A stretch of DNA of 64,000 bases from Paracoccus aeridis (lineage in GTDB: Bacteria > Pseudomonadota > Alphaproteobacteria > Rhodobacterales > Rhodobacteraceae), in the NCBI RefSeq assembly GCF_004923205.2, contig NZ_SELD02000044.1:49154-113153 (forward strand). Direction: 5' to 3'. The notes under the pieces are model-generated. The model made no database searches. It worked only from the letters and a program-made list of their open reading frames with translations, and had not been told where the DNA came from. The translations under genes and the position numbers were made by a program. Below, in pieces: positions 1 to 10,159 of this stretch (its first letter is position 1; each line of letters starts with the position of its first letter).

Positions 1-692
1 CCGCGAGCCTCAAGACCGCGCTCGACCGCATCGTGAAGGAGTGGGAGGGCAGCAGCGGCAACAGCGCCGTCGTGTCCTACGCCGGCAGCTCGCAACTGGC
101 CCGCCAGATTCAGGAGGGCGCGCCGGCCGACATCTTCATCTCGGCCGCGACAGACTGGATGGACACGCTGGAACAGGCGGCAGAGATCGACCCCGGCAGC
201 CGCGTCGACCTGCTGGGCAACACGCTGGTCCTGGTGCGCGCGGGCGGCGAGGCTGCGCCCGACGCGCCCGTCATCGACAAGAACTATGACCTGAAGGGCC
301 AGCTCGCCGGCGGCAAGCTGGCCATGGCGCTGGTCGAATCGGTGCCCGCAGGGGTCTACGGCAAGCAGGCGCTGACCTCGCTGGGGCTGTGGGACAGCGT
401 CTCGCAGGACGTGGCGCAGGCCGACAACGTGCGCGCCGCGCTGGCGCTGGTCGCCACGCGGGAGGCGCCGATGGGCATCGTCTACGCGACCGACGCGCAT
501 GCCGAACCGGCCGTGAGCATCGCGGGCGTGTTCCCCGCGGACAGCCACGATCCCATCACCTATCCTGCGGCGCTGGTGAAGGGCGCCGCCGACAGGCCGG
601 CCGCCGTCGATCTGTTCGAGACCATGAAGGGCACCGCCGCCCGCGCGGTCTTCGAAGGCGAGGGCTTCACGCTGCCGCCCGCGCAGAACTGA
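1..692 (+). CDS. modA: molybdate ABC transporter substrate-binding protein ModA (5'-truncated)
   Basis: This is the C-terminal ~229 residues of a periplasmic molybdate-binding protein; the start codon and signal peptide lie upstream of the window, and the frame is open from base 3. It should capture molybdate and deliver it to the ModB/ModC importer. Visible family features are the YAGSSQLARQIQEGAPADIF block, which holds the Ser that contacts the oxyanion and the typical ADIF-S segment, then a VESVPAGVYGKQAL segment and an IVYATDA segment near the C-terminus. A GTG in frame at base 33 is internal, not the start. The stop lies 6 bases before the likely modB start, and modB and modC follow directly, so this is a modABC operon. 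Identity is secure from context and motifs. Confidence 0.93.
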   Translation, partial: ASLKTALDRIVKEWEGSSGNSAVVSYAGSSQLARQIQEGAPADIFISAATDWMDTLEQAAEIDPGSRVDLLGNTLVLVRAGGEAAPDAPVIDKNYDLKGQLAGGKLAMALVESVPAGVYGKQALTSLGLWDSVSQDVAQADNVRAALALVATREAPMGIVYATDAHAEPAVSIAGVFPADSHDPITYPAALVKGAADRPAAVDLFETMKGTAARAVFEGEGFTLPPAQN

Positions 693-697
693 CGACC

Positions 698-1408
698 TTG
701 CTGCAGGCGCTCGCAGACTGGCTGGGGCCGGACGGAACCACTGCGCTTTTGCTGTCGCTCAAGGTGTCGCTGTGGGCCACGATGGCCAGCCTGCCGCCCG
801 GGATCCTGTGCGCGCTGGTGCTGGCGCGGGGGCGGTTCTGGGGTCACGGGCTGCTCAACGGGCTGGTGCACTTGCCGCTGATCCTGCCGCCGGTCGTGAC
901 GGGGTACCTGCTCCTCGTCATCATGGGGCGGCGCGGCCCGGTGGGCGCATGGCTGGAACAGGCCTTCGGCATCGTCTTTGCCTTCCGGTGGACCGGCGCG
1001 GCGCTCGCCGCGGCCGTCATGGCCTTTCCGCTTTTGGTCCGGGCGATCCGCCTCGCGATTGAGGCGGTGGACCCGCGGCTGGAGGACGCGGCGGCGACGC
1101 TGGGCGCGCCGCGCGCGGCGGTCTTCGCCACCGTGACGCTGCCCTTGATCCTGCCGGGCATCATCGCGGGCGCGGTGCTCGCCTTCGCCAAGTCGATGGG
1201 AGAGTTCGGGGCGACGATCACCTTCGTTTCGAACATTCCCGGCCAGACCCAGACCCTGCCATCGGCCATCTACACCGCGCTGCAGGTGCCGGGGCAGGGC
1301 GAGACGGTGGCGCGCCTTGCCGCATTGTCGATCGCGGTGGCGCTGGTGGCGCTCGGGGTGGCCGAGTGGCTGTCGCGCGCCGTCGCGCGGCGCATCGCGG
1401 GGCGCTGA
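698..1408 (+). CDS. modB: molybdate ABC transporter permease ModB
   Basis: This is the inner-membrane permease of the molybdate importer, about 236 residues with roughly five hydrophobic segments. The binding-protein-dependent transport (EAA) loop is seen as EDAAATLGAPR followed by an LPLILPGIIAGAVLAFA helix, and a FAKSMGEFGATITF motif typical of ModB/CysT follows. No ATG fits the beginning. The first reasonable start is TTG at 698, six bases after the modA stop; a CTG at 701 or 689 is possible. No strong ribosome-binding site is visible, so translation may be coupled to modA. The stop overlaps the modC ATG (ATGA). Function is sure, the exact start less so. Confidence 0.92.
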   Translation: MLQALADWLGPDGTTALLLSLKVSLWATMASLPPGILCALVLARGRFWGHGLLNGLVHLPLILPPVVTGYLLLVIMGRRGPVGAWLEQAFGIVFAFRWTGAALAAAVMAFPLLVRAIRLAIEAVDPRLEDAAATLGAPRAAVFATVTLPLILPGIIAGAVLAFAKSMGEFGATITFVSNIPGQTQTLPSAIYTALQVPGQGETVARLAALSIAVALVALGVAEWLSRAVARRIAGR

Positions 1409-2484
1409 TGCTGTCGGTCGCGCTGCGGCACCGCTTTCCGGGCTTCGCGCTCGACGCCGCCTTCGACGCGCCGGCGGGGATCACCGCGCTGTTCGGACGC
1501 TCCGGTTCGGGCAAGACCACGATCGTAAACGCGGTGGCGGGGCTGCTGCGCCCCGATCACGGTCGCATCGTCGTCGATGGTCGCGTGCTGACCGACAGCG
1601 CCGCGGGCGTGATGGTGCCCGTGCGGTCGCGGCGGATCGGCTATGTCTTCCAGGATGCGCGGCTGTTCCCGCACATGACGGTGCGCCGGAACCTCGCCTA
1701 CGGCACCCGCTTCGCGCCCCCCGGCGCGACCGGGCCGTCGGGCGGCGAGGTGGTGGAGATGCTGGGGATCGGCCGCCTGCTCGACCGTCGCCCCGCGCTT
1801 CTGTCGGGGGGCGAGAAGGCGCGGGTCGCGATCGGGCGCGCGCTGCTGTCGCGGCCGCGGCTGCTGATCCTCGACGAGCCGCTCGCCTCGCTCGACGCCG
1901 CGCGCCGGGCGGAGATCCTGCCCTACGTGGAAAGCCTCCGCGACCGCACCGGCATCCCCGTCCTGTATATCAGCCACGCGATTTCCGAGGTCGCGCGGCT
2001 GGCGACGACGCTGGTCCTGATCGACGCGGGCCGGGTCACGCGGGCGGGCGCGCTCGAGGACCTCCTGTCGGACCCGGCGTCGGCCGCGCTGCTCGACCCG
2101 GACGAGGTCGGCGCGGTGCTGCCCGGCATCATCGCCGCGCACGAGCCCGACGGCCTCGCCCGCATCGCTACGGCCGCGGGCGATCTGCTGGTTCCGGGCC
2201 TTGCCGCGCCCGTGGGCCGCGCGCTCAGGCTGCGGATCAGGGCGGCAGAGGTGATCGTGTCGCTCGCGCCACCGCAGGACAGTTCCGTCCTGAACGTCCT
2301 GCCCGTTACGGTCGCGCGGATCGAGGGCGAGGGCGCGACCGTCCTGGTCCAGCTGCGCCTGCACGGGGGCGCGGCGCTGCTCGCGCGCATCACGCAGCGG
2401 TCGGTCGACGCGCTGCGTCTGGCGCCGGGCGTCCGGTGCCACGCCACGGTGAAAAGCGCGGGTCTGGTGCAGGGGGCGGGCTAG
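1408..2484 (+). CDS. modC: molybdate ABC transporter ATP-binding protein ModC
   Basis: This is the cytoplasmic ATPase of the molybdate importer, 358 residues. The Walker A motif GRSGSGKTT lies at residues 30-38, the Q-loop Gln near 82, the ABC signature LSGGE at 132-136, and Walker B LLILDEP at 152-158. The last ~70 residues form a TOBE/MOP-like domain ([16 protein letters not shown]), as in ModC proteins that bind molybdate at the C-terminus. The ATG at 1408 overlaps the modB stop and was preferred to an in-frame GTG 42 bases upstream inside modB. The stop codon TAG shares the tetranucleotide CTAG with the stop of the convergent scpA gene, so no intergenic space remains. Confidence 0.96.
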   Translation: MLSVALRHRFPGFALDAAFDAPAGITALFGRSGSGKTTIVNAVAGLLRPDHGRIVVDGRVLTDSAAGVMVPVRSRRIGYVFQDARLFPHMTVRRNLAYGTRFAPPGATGPSGGEVVEMLGIGRLLDRRPALLSGGEKARVAIGRALLSRPRLLILDEPLASLDAARRAEILPYVESLRDRTGIPVLYISHAISEVARLATTLVLIDAGRVTRAGALEDLLSDPASAALLDPDEVGAVLPGIIAAHEPDGLARIATAAGDLLVPGLAAPVGRALRLRIRAAEVIVSLAPPQDSSVLNVLPVTVARIEGEGATVLVQLRLHGGAALLARITQRSVDALRLAPGVRCHATVKSAGLVQGAG

Positions 2485-4622
2485 GCGTGCGCACCCCGCA
2501 CGATCTCGAGGATCTCGCGCGCGGCCACCGGGATGTTGGTGCCCGGCCCGAAGATCGCGGCGACGCCTGCCTGGCGCAGGAAGTCGTAGTCCTGCTGCGG
2601 GATCACGCCGCCGCAGATGACGATGATGTCCTCGGCCCCCTTGTCCTTCAGCGCGCGGATCAGCTGCGGCGCGAGGGTCTTGTGCCCCGCTGCCTGGCTG
2701 GAAATGCCGACCACGTGGACGTCGTTGTCCACCGCGTCCTGCGCGGCCTCGTCGGGGGTCTGGAACAGCGGGCCCACGTCCACGTCGAAGCCGATGTCGG
2801 CGAAGGCGGTGGCGATCACCTTGGCGCCGCGGTCGTGGCCGTCCTGGCCCATCTTGACGACCAGCATACGGGGTCGGCGGCCCTCTGCCTCGGCAAAGGC
2901 CTCCACGTCGCGCTGGATCCGGGCGAAACCTTCGTCGCCGTCATAGGCCGCGCCGTAGACGCCGGCGAGCGTGCGGACCTCGGCGCGGTGGCGGCCGAAC
3001 ACGTTCTCCATCGCCATGCTGATCTCTCCCACGGTCGCGCGCGCCCGCGCGGCTTCGACCGCGGCTTCCAAAAGGTTCCCGCCCTCGCGCGCGCGGCGCG
3101 TGACCTCGGCCAGCGCCGCGTCGCAGGCGGCCTGGTCGCGGGTGGCGCGGATGGCTTCCAGGCGGGCGATCTGGCTCGCGCGGACCTTCATGTTGTCGAT
3201 GTCGAGGATGTCGATCGGGTCCTCGCGGTCCTTGCGGTACTTGTTGACGCCGACGATCACCTCTTCGCCGCGGTCGACCATGGCCTGTCGGCGGGCGGCC
3301 GTCTCCTCGATCCGGAGCTTGGGCTGCCCGGTGGCGACGGCCTTGGTCATGCCGCCCATCGCCTCGACCTCCTTGATGATCGCCCAGGCCTTTTCGGCCA
3401 GTTCGGCCGTTAGGCTTTCGACGTAGTAGGACCCGGCCAGAGGATCGACGACATGGGTGATCCCGGTCTCCTCCTGCAGGATCAGCTGCGTGTTCCGCGC
3501 GATCCGGGCCGAGAAGTCCGTCGGCAGCGCGATCGCCTCGTCCAGCGCGTTGGTGTGGAGCGATTGCGTCCCGCCAAGCGCCGCGCTCATCGCCTCGTAG
3601 GCGGTGCGGACGACGTTGTTGTAGGGGTCCTGTTCCTGAAGGCTCACGCCCGAGGTCTGGCAGTGCGTTCGCAGCATGAGGCTCGACTGCTTCTTCGCGC
3701 CGAAATCCGACATGATCCGGTGCCACAGCAGCCGCGCGGCGCGCAGCTTCGCGATCTCCATGAAGAAGTTCATGCCGATGGCGAAGAAGAACGACAGGCG
3801 GCCCGCGAAGTCGTCGACGTCCATCCCTGCCGCCATCGCGGCGCGGACGTATTCACGCCCGTCGGCCAGCGTGTAGGCCAGTTCCTGCACCAGGTTCGCG
3901 CCCGCTTCCTGCATGTGGTAGCCGGAAATCGAGATCGAGTTGAACCTGGGCATCTCCGCCGAGGTGTAGCCGATGATGTCGGCGATGATCCGCATCGAAG
4001 GCTCGGGCGGATAGATGTAGGTGTTGCGGACCATGAACTCCTTGAGAATGTCGTTCTGGATCGTCCCCGACAGGACGGCGCGGGAATGGCCCTGCTCCTC
4101 GCCCGCGACGATGAAGCTGGCGAGGATCGGGATCACCGCGCCGTTCATGGTCATCGACACCGACACCTTGTCCAGCGGGATGCCGTCGAACAGGATCTTC
4201 ATGTCCTCGACGCTGTCGATGGCAACCCCCGCCTTGCCCACGTCGCCTTCGACCCGCGGATGATCGCTGTCATAGCCCCGGTGCGTCGCGAGATCGAACG
4301 CGACCGACACGCCCTGCTGCCCGGCGGCGAGATTGCGGCGGTAGAACGCGTTCGATTCCTCGGCCGTCGAAAAGCCCGCATATTGCCGGATCGTCCACGG
4401 GCGGCCCGCATACATCGTCGCGCGCGGGCCGCGGGTGAAGGGCGCGATGCCGGGCAGGCTGCCCATGTGATCGAGGTCCTCGGTGTCTGCCGCGGTATAA
4501 AGCGGCTTGACCTTGATGCCTTCCAGCGTGTCCCAGGCGAGCGTATCGGGTTCCGCGCCCTTCAGTTCCTTGCGTGCCAGTTCGCGCCACAGATCCAGCG
4601 TCGGCTTGGGGTCGTTCATCAT
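2481..4622 (-). CDS. scpA: methylmalonyl-CoA mutase, large/single-chain
   Basis: This is a B12-dependent isomerase that converts (R)-methylmalonyl-CoA to succinyl-CoA, the last step of the propionyl-CoA route started by PccAB encoded 2-10 kb away. The 713 residues match the full-length single-chain form. The N-terminal TIM-barrel domain carries the [11 protein letters not shown] motif. The C-terminal cobalamin-binding domain has DGHDRG at about residues 594-599, where His596 would be the cobalt ligand, followed by the GISSQAAGH and GGVIP segments of the Rossmann-like fold. Two adjacent ATGs start the frame; AAAGGA lies just upstream. The epimerase (mce) and the G-protein chaperone (meaB) are not in the window. 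Confidence 0.97.
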   Translation of the reverse strand: MMNDPKPTLDLWRELARKELKGAEPDTLAWDTLEGIKVKPLYTAADTEDLDHMGSLPGIAPFTRGPRATMYAGRPWTIRQYAGFSTAEESNAFYRRNLAAGQQGVSVAFDLATHRGYDSDHPRVEGDVGKAGVAIDSVEDMKILFDGIPLDKVSVSMTMNGAVIPILASFIVAGEEQGHSRAVLSGTIQNDILKEFMVRNTYIYPPEPSMRIIADIIGYTSAEMPRFNSISISGYHMQEAGANLVQELAYTLADGREYVRAAMAAGMDVDDFAGRLSFFFAIGMNFFMEIAKLRAARLLWHRIMSDFGAKKQSSLMLRTHCQTSGVSLQEQDPYNNVVRTAYEAMSAALGGTQSLHTNALDEAIALPTDFSARIARNTQLILQEETGITHVVDPLAGSYYVESLTAELAEKAWAIIKEVEAMGGMTKAVATGQPKLRIEETAARRQAMVDRGEEVIVGVNKYRKDREDPIDILDIDNMKVRASQIARLEAIRATRDQAACDAALAEVTRRAREGGNLLEAAVEAARARATVGEISMAMENVFGRHRAEVRTLAGVYGAAYDGDEGFARIQRDVEAFAEAEGRRPRMLVVKMGQDGHDRGAKVIATAFADIGFDVDVGPLFQTPDEAAQDAVDNDVHVVGISSQAAGHKTLAPQLIRALKDKGAEDIIVICGGVIPQQDYDFLRQAGVAAIFGPGTNIPVAAREILEIVRGAHA

Positions 4623-4680
4623 GTGGTCCTTTCAGGTCGCGCGCGCGTCACTATATCTTCGGAATGAGGGCGAGGCACAG

Positions 4681-5190
4681 ATGGTAATCAGGCGGTTGGC
4701 ATGGGGGCTGGCGGCTATGGCCGTGGCCGGACTGGGCGCGGGAACGCCCCCGGCCTCGTTGCCCGCGCCGGTCTCGACGGTCGAGACGCCCACCGCCCCG
4801 GCCGTCGTTCGCCCCGGCGTGTCGGCGCTTTCCGTGCGCGACGCGGCGGAAGTCGCGCCCGAGGATCTGATCTTCACCGCCCGCGCCGTCATCGTCTTCG
4901 CCGACACGCCCGAGGATGCCGCGTTCCGGTCGCAGGTCGACCTGATCAACCGCGACCCCGCCGGCCTTGCGGCGCGCGACGTGGTCGTGTTGCTGGACAC
5001 TGACCCTGCGAACGCGTCTTCGTGGCGGCGGAAGCTGCGGCCGGTCGGGTTCTCGCTGGTGATCCTCGACAAGCAGGGCACGGTCATCGACCGGAAGCCG
5101 TTCCCCTGGAACTCGCGGGAAATCGGCCGGGCGATCGACAAGACGCCGGAAAGCCGGGCCGAGAATGCGCGCGCGCGGGCCGGCGGATGA
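4681..5190 (+). CDS. DUF4174-family exported protein
   Basis: This 169-residue protein has an N-terminal hydrophobic stretch (RRLAWGLAAMAVAGLGAG) that could be a signal peptide or membrane anchor, then an Ala/Pro linker. From about residue 55 it shows a thioredoxin-like-looking domain: FTARAVIVFADTPEDAAF, VVVLLDTDP, FSLVILDKQGTV and WNSREIGRAIDKTP. The last two segments are what mark DUF4174, whose function is unknown. No CxxC pair is visible. It is divergent from scpA across a 58-base gap. The ATG at 4681 is the only one that gives a full hydrophobic leader. A second DUF4174 gene lies at 5988. Assignment to the domain is fairly sure; the role is not known. Confidence 0.75.
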   Translation: MVIRRLAWGLAAMAVAGLGAGTPPASLPAPVSTVETPTAPAVVRPGVSALSVRDAAEVAPEDLIFTARAVIVFADTPEDAAFRSQVDLINRDPAGLAARDVVVLLDTDPANASSWRRKLRPVGFSLVILDKQGTVIDRKPFPWNSREIGRAIDKTPESRAENARARAGG

Positions 5191-5238
5191 ATTTTGCGGG
5201 ATTTGGCCGGTATGTTTTCGACTGCATTGGCCACGCCG

Positions 5239-5267
5239 TTGAATTCGACCTGCATCATCATTATGCT
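5239..5267 (+). promoter_or_regulatory. sigma-70-type promoter of the 21-codon ORF
   Basis: A TTGAAT hexamer at 5239-5244 and a TATGCT hexamer at 5262-5267 are separated by exactly 17 bases. Transcription would begin near 5274, about 20 bases before the small ORF's ATG. The surrounding ~90 bases are less GC-rich than the flanks. The pattern is seen directly; activity is inferred. Confidence 0.5.
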
Positions 5268-5293
5268 AATGACGCAGGAACAGGAGCCCGCAG

Positions 5294-5359
5294 ATGAGCA
5301 CCACATCCTACAACCCGCCCCCGATCACGGGCCGGACCGGCCCGAAGCCGGGTTACTGA
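5294..5359 (+). CDS. candidate 21-residue small protein
   Basis: This short reading frame starts MSTTSYNPPP and ends TGPKPGY. It is supported by an AGGAG ribosome-binding site at 5282-5286 (7 bases before the ATG) and a well-spaced promoter at 5239-5267, so all the parts of a small transcription unit are present within 120 bases. The peptide is rich in Pro, Thr and Gly and carries no membrane segment. Its last 35 bases overlap the 3' end of the convergent membrane-protein gene. I recognise no family. It could be a real microprotein, a leader peptide, or a chance ORF; a longer overlapping frame from 5269 lacks the ribosome-binding site and runs antisense to the neighbour, so I reject it. Confidence 0.45.
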   Translation: MSTTSYNPPPITGRTGPKPGY

Positions 5360-5912
5360 CCGACCGGGCCGCGGTTCCGCGGCCGTCGATGTTGCGGCGG
5401 ATCGCGTCCAGCGCGCTGTGTCCCATCTCCATCGCCTCGACCTTCATGGCGATGTAATCCCGGTACATCGACGCGGCCCGCTCCGGTCCGATCCGTGCGA
5501 GGTCGAGCGTTCGCAGGTCCGCGATCATCGCCACGATCGCATTCAACTGGCTGTAGTACAGCACCACCGGATCGACCGTGTCGCGGGGCAGGACGTGGAT
5601 TTCGCCCACGATGGCGTTGAAGATCGCGTCGTTCTTTTCGGACGGGATCACGGGGAAGTAGCCCGGCTCCGAGGTGATGCGCTCGGCGATGCGGGCGCCG
5701 TAGGCGGCGACGTCGTCGCGCTGGAGCACGGCAAGGTAGGCGCGGATTTCCGCGAACAGCGCCCGCTGCACGTCGCGCACCCGTTCCGCCCGCAGCCGGT
5801 CGTCGCGGCGGCGGTTCTGCCAGGCCACCACCCACCAGCCGGCCGCCAAGAAGACGCCCGCGATGACCGCCTGCTGAGCCTGCGGCGACAGGATGTCGTC
5901 GAGCGGCGCCAT
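5325..5912 (-). CDS. single-pass membrane protein of unknown function
   Basis: This protein of 195 residues has one N-terminal membrane segment (AVIAGVFLAAGWWVVAW, about residues 15-31) followed by a charged RRRDDRLRAERVRDVQRALFAEIRA-type helix and a mainly helical cytoplasmic part. It resembles small membrane proteins of unknown function that are common in alphaproteobacteria. The start could be ATG 5912 or the GTG immediately before it. It is divergent from the DUF4174 gene at 5988 (75-base gap). No function is proposed. Confidence 0.65.
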   Translation of the reverse strand: MAPLDDILSPQAQQAVIAGVFLAAGWWVVAWQNRRRDDRLRAERVRDVQRALFAEIRAYLAVLQRDDVAAYGARIAERITSEPGYFPVIPSEKNDAIFNAIVGEIHVLPRDTVDPVVLYYSQLNAIVAMIADLRTLDLARIGPERAASMYRDYIAMKVEAMEMGHSALDAIRRNIDGRGTAARSVSNPASGRSGP

Positions 5913-5987
5913 CACGATCCCGCCCCTGCGGGAACCGAGGGCGGGTCCGGCGCGTCACGTTCCGACATGCCGGGAGGAACCGCCATT

Positions 5988-6311
5988 ATGGAACGTATCG
6001 TCACAATCCCTCTGGCCGAGGCCGACCACCTCACCCTGCTGGGCCGGGCGCGGCCCGTCATCATCACGGCCCCTGCCGAAAGCGACGCAGCCGCCGTCGA
6101 GCAGTTGCGGATGCTGGGGGCGGCCGCGCACGGGCTGGGCGAACGCGACATGCCGGTGCTGACCGACTTCGGCGGCCATGACGCGTTCGAGTTGCGGCTG
6201 GTCGGCAAGGACGGGACCGTCAAGCAGCGGTTCGATACGCCGGTGGACGCCGAGACCCTGTTCGAGATCGTCGATGCCATGCCGATGCGGCAGGACGAGA
6301 TGAAGGAATGA
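5988..6311 (+). CDS. DUF4174-family protein, cytoplasmic form
   Basis: This 107-residue protein lacks a signal peptide, unlike its relative at 4681. It shows the family pattern from start to end: a short helix, RPVIITAPAESDAAAVEQL, ERDMPVLTDFGG, FELRLVGKDGTVKQRF, and the hallmark tail IVDAMPMRQDEMKE. The ATG is preceded by GGGAGGAAC, an excellent ribosome-binding site. It is convergent with pccA. The family has no established activity; the strand/helix order suggests a thioredoxin-like fold without the redox cysteines (inference). Confidence 0.8.
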   Translation: MERIVTIPLAEADHLTLLGRARPVIITAPAESDAAAVEQLRMLGAAAHGLGERDMPVLTDFGGHDAFELRLVGKDGTVKQRFDTPVDAETLFEIVDAMPMRQDEMKE

Positions 6312-6334
6312 CGCGCGGCCCCGCGCCGCGCCCG

Positions 6335-6351
6335 CTTGCGCACCGCGCAAG
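6335..6351. other. 7-bp hairpin between convergent genes
   Basis: CTTGCGC and GCGCAAG flank a 3-base loop between the DUF4174 gene and pccA. There is no T run on either side, so it is at best a weak or Rho-assisted terminator. Confidence 0.3.
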
Positions 6352-6398
6352 GACGGCCGCGGACCGGGACGGGGCAGGGCGCCCGGCGCGCGTGCACC

Positions 6399-8456
<2,058 letters not shown>

Positions 8457-8558
8457 GGGCTGCCCTGGGCTGGTTACGGAAAGGCCGCCCGGGTGCATGC
8501 ACCGGGGCGGCCTGGATCATTCGGAATGCCGGCCATGGGACCGGCGGTGACGCTCAGG

Positions 8559-8780
8559 TCACTGGCACAGACGGACGTCGTCGCACAGCGCGCCGCCGAC
8601 GGCGCCGATGGCCGCGCCCTTGAGGCGGTCGCTGCCGCCCTTGCCGCGGACGTCCTGGACGACGTAGCCTGCGCCCGCGCCGATGATCGCGCGGTCAAGG
8701 TCGGTGGGCTGGATGTTCTGCGTGCAACCGGCGAGCATGGCGGCGCCCAGTCCGGCGACGAGCAGCAGTTTCTTGGACAT
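8559..8780 (-). CDS. small glycine-zipper lipoprotein
   Basis: This 73-residue precursor begins MSKKLLLVAGLGAAMLAGC, with a clear lipobox (LAGC), so the mature lipoprotein has about 55 residues. The mature part carries glycine-zipper stretches (AIIGAGAGYV, GAAIGAVGGALCDD) and ends CDDVRLCQ, with two cysteines that could form a disulfide. The start was placed at the ATG that gives the lipoprotein leader; the longer frame upstream is unsupported. It has a paralogue immediately upstream (8886-9134) sharing the GAxGGALCDDVxxCQ tail. Its role is unknown; an envelope location is likely. Confidence 0.8.
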   Translation of the reverse strand: MSKKLLLVAGLGAAMLAGCTQNIQPTDLDRAIIGAGAGYVVQDVRGKGGSDRLKGAAIGAVGGALCDDVRLCQ

Positions 8781-8885
8781 GTGATCTCTTTCTTGTCTTG
8801 CGGCGCCCGGTCCGCGCACGGGCGCCCGGCGGCCTTGTTGGTCAGGATGCGCGCCGCCCGGCAGCAGGCGGTCGCGCCGATCGCG

Positions 8886-9134
8886 TTACTGGCAGACGCC
8901 CACGTCGTCGCAGAGCGCACCACCGGCCGCGCCGATGAGGGCGCCGGTTGAGGCCTTCTCGTCAAGCGCCTTGGCAACGACGGCACCGGCAAGGGCGCCG
9001 CCCGCGGCGCGCTGCGCGTCTGCGGACAGGCCGGTGTTGTAGCCGTAGCCCGGGTAGGTGCCTTGCGCACAGGCCGACAGGCCAGCGGCCAGCAGCGCGA
9101 CGCCAGCAATGCGAACGATGAGTTTGGTGTGCAT
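8886..9134 (-). CDS. small glycine-zipper lipoprotein, paralogue
   Basis: This 82-residue precursor has a lipobox (LSAC) at about residues 19-22 and a Gly/Tyr-rich YPGYGYNTG segment after the lipidated Cys. A glycine-rich helical part (AAGGALAGAVVAKAL, GALIGAAGGALCDD) and a CDDVGVCQ end are shared with the gene downstream. The two look like a tandem duplication. The 225 bases upstream have no gene but hold a plausible promoter (see 9192-9219). Confidence 0.8.
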   Translation of the reverse strand: MHTKLIVRIAGVALLAAGLSACAQGTYPGYGYNTGLSADAQRAAGGALAGAVVAKALDEKASTGALIGAAGGALCDDVGVCQ

Positions 9135-9191
9135 TTTCCTATGCCTGTATTGAGGACCCTTTTCCGGGCCGATTGTATGACACGCGGCCTC

Positions 9192-9219
9192 ACTATGTCA
9201 CGCAGGGCACACAGGTCAA
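9192..9219 (-). promoter_or_regulatory. possible promoter of the lipoprotein pair
   Basis: Read on the minus strand, TTGACC (9219-9214) is followed after 16 bases by CATAGT (9197-9192). The predicted start would be ~50 bases before the 9134 ATG. This gap (9135-9360) is the least GC-rich stretch of the block and contains nothing else that I can see. Confidence 0.35.
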
Positions 9220-9360
9220 ACTGACAACCCGGAGAGAACATCGGGATCGGCGCACTCGCGCCAATGCATCCGGTTCGCGTGACTGTCGGCACGGGACCCG
9301 GCGCGTCGTCCACGCACGGGCGGGCTTCGGGGCCGGTGTGATGGCGGGCCCGCGCGGCGA

Positions 9361-9774
9361 TCATGCGTCGTCCGCATCCTCGTCGTCGTCCCAGCCATCG
9401 CCGTCGTCCCAGCCGAAGTCGGGCGGGCTTTCGGTCGCGAACAGTTCGGGGAACGACGCCTCGGCCTTCTTCATGTCCACCTTCAGCAGCTGTTCGTAGC
9501 TGACCGGGTCGAACTTGCCGACGGCCACGACCTCGCGCCCCAGGAGCCAGGACAGGCGCCCCGCGTCCAGGTTGCCGCGCTCGAACGGCTCGTCGCCGAA
9601 ATGCCGGATCAGCGCGGCCATGAACCCCGCGTCGGCGCGCCGGTCGGCGGGCTGGCGGTCGCGGTAGCGTTCGCGCGCGACCAGCTTCGTCGCGCCCTTC
9701 TTGTTGGCGCGGCGGACGGTGAACTGGAAGTCGGTCGAGGGAAGGCGGCCGGGAAAGCCGCGATGCTTCAGCAT
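9361..9774 (-). CDS. unknown protein with acidic tail
   Basis: This protein of 137 residues is basic in its first third (RRANKKGATKLVARERYRDRQ), ordinary in the middle (PVSYEQLLKVDMKKAEASF), and strongly acidic with Trp at the C-terminus (DFGWDDGDGWDDDEDADD). It has no signal peptide or membrane segment. It sits between small lipoprotein genes inside the pcc locus, on the same strand. I do not recognise a family. The good start context (ATG after CGCGCC, no clear ribosome-binding site) leaves the exact start uncertain. Confidence 0.6.
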   Translation of the reverse strand: MLKHRGFPGRLPSTDFQFTVRRANKKGATKLVARERYRDRQPADRRADAGFMAALIRHFGDEPFERGNLDAGRLSWLLGREVVAVGKFDPVSYEQLLKVDMKKAEASFPELFATESPPDFGWDDGDGWDDDEDADDA

Positions 9775-9852
9775 GGCGCGACCTTCATCGGGCGGGCGAC
9801 GCGTCGGGAGTGCGGGCCGGCCGCGACGACGGCCGACCCGCGCAGGGCAGGA

Positions 9853-9978
9853 TCAGCTGCCATACTTGCCGGTGAACACCGGCTCGGCCGTGACGACCGG
9901 CTGCACGACGGGCTGCGGCCGCTGGCAGCCCGCGACGACGGCGGCCAGCACCAGCACCAGTGCGATTTTCTTCGACAT
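9853..9978 (-). CDS. 41-residue lipoprotein
   Basis: This gene is too short for ordinary gene finders but convincing. The peptide starts MSKKIALVLVLAAVVAGC, a complete lipoprotein signal with lipobox VAGC, then QRPQPVVQPVVTAEP and ends VFTGKYGS. The mature peptide would have only ~24 residues. Very short lipoproteins ending in an EPVFTGKY-like motif are, from memory, common in this family of bacteria. A GGAG-like site (CAGGAG, minus strand) precedes the ATG. It lies between the acidic unknown gene and the DUF6497-like gene. Confidence 0.75.
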   Translation of the reverse strand: MSKKIALVLVLAAVVAGCQRPQPVVQPVVTAEPVFTGKYGS

Positions 9979-10159
9979 GTTCCCAAACTCCTGATCTGCG
10001 GGGTTTTCGTGCCCCGACTGCTCGTGTGACGGTCCGCCTCGCGCGGGCCGGCGGCCATCATACAGGGCACCGCCGCGCCGTCACGCCGAGGGCAGCGCGC
10101 ATCCGCCGCCTGTGGCCCGTCTGCATCATGGATGACGGCGGCGCGGGGAACGGGGCGCA

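Noticed and set aside
1317..3413. A 698-codon frame over modC and scpA
   Set aside because: It is out of frame with modC and antisense to scpA; the composition is Arg/Ala/Gly-rich without motifs.
5269..5457. A 63-codon ORF overlapping the 21-codon candidate
   Set aside because: No ribosome-binding site and antisense to the membrane-protein gene; the shorter frame has the better signals.
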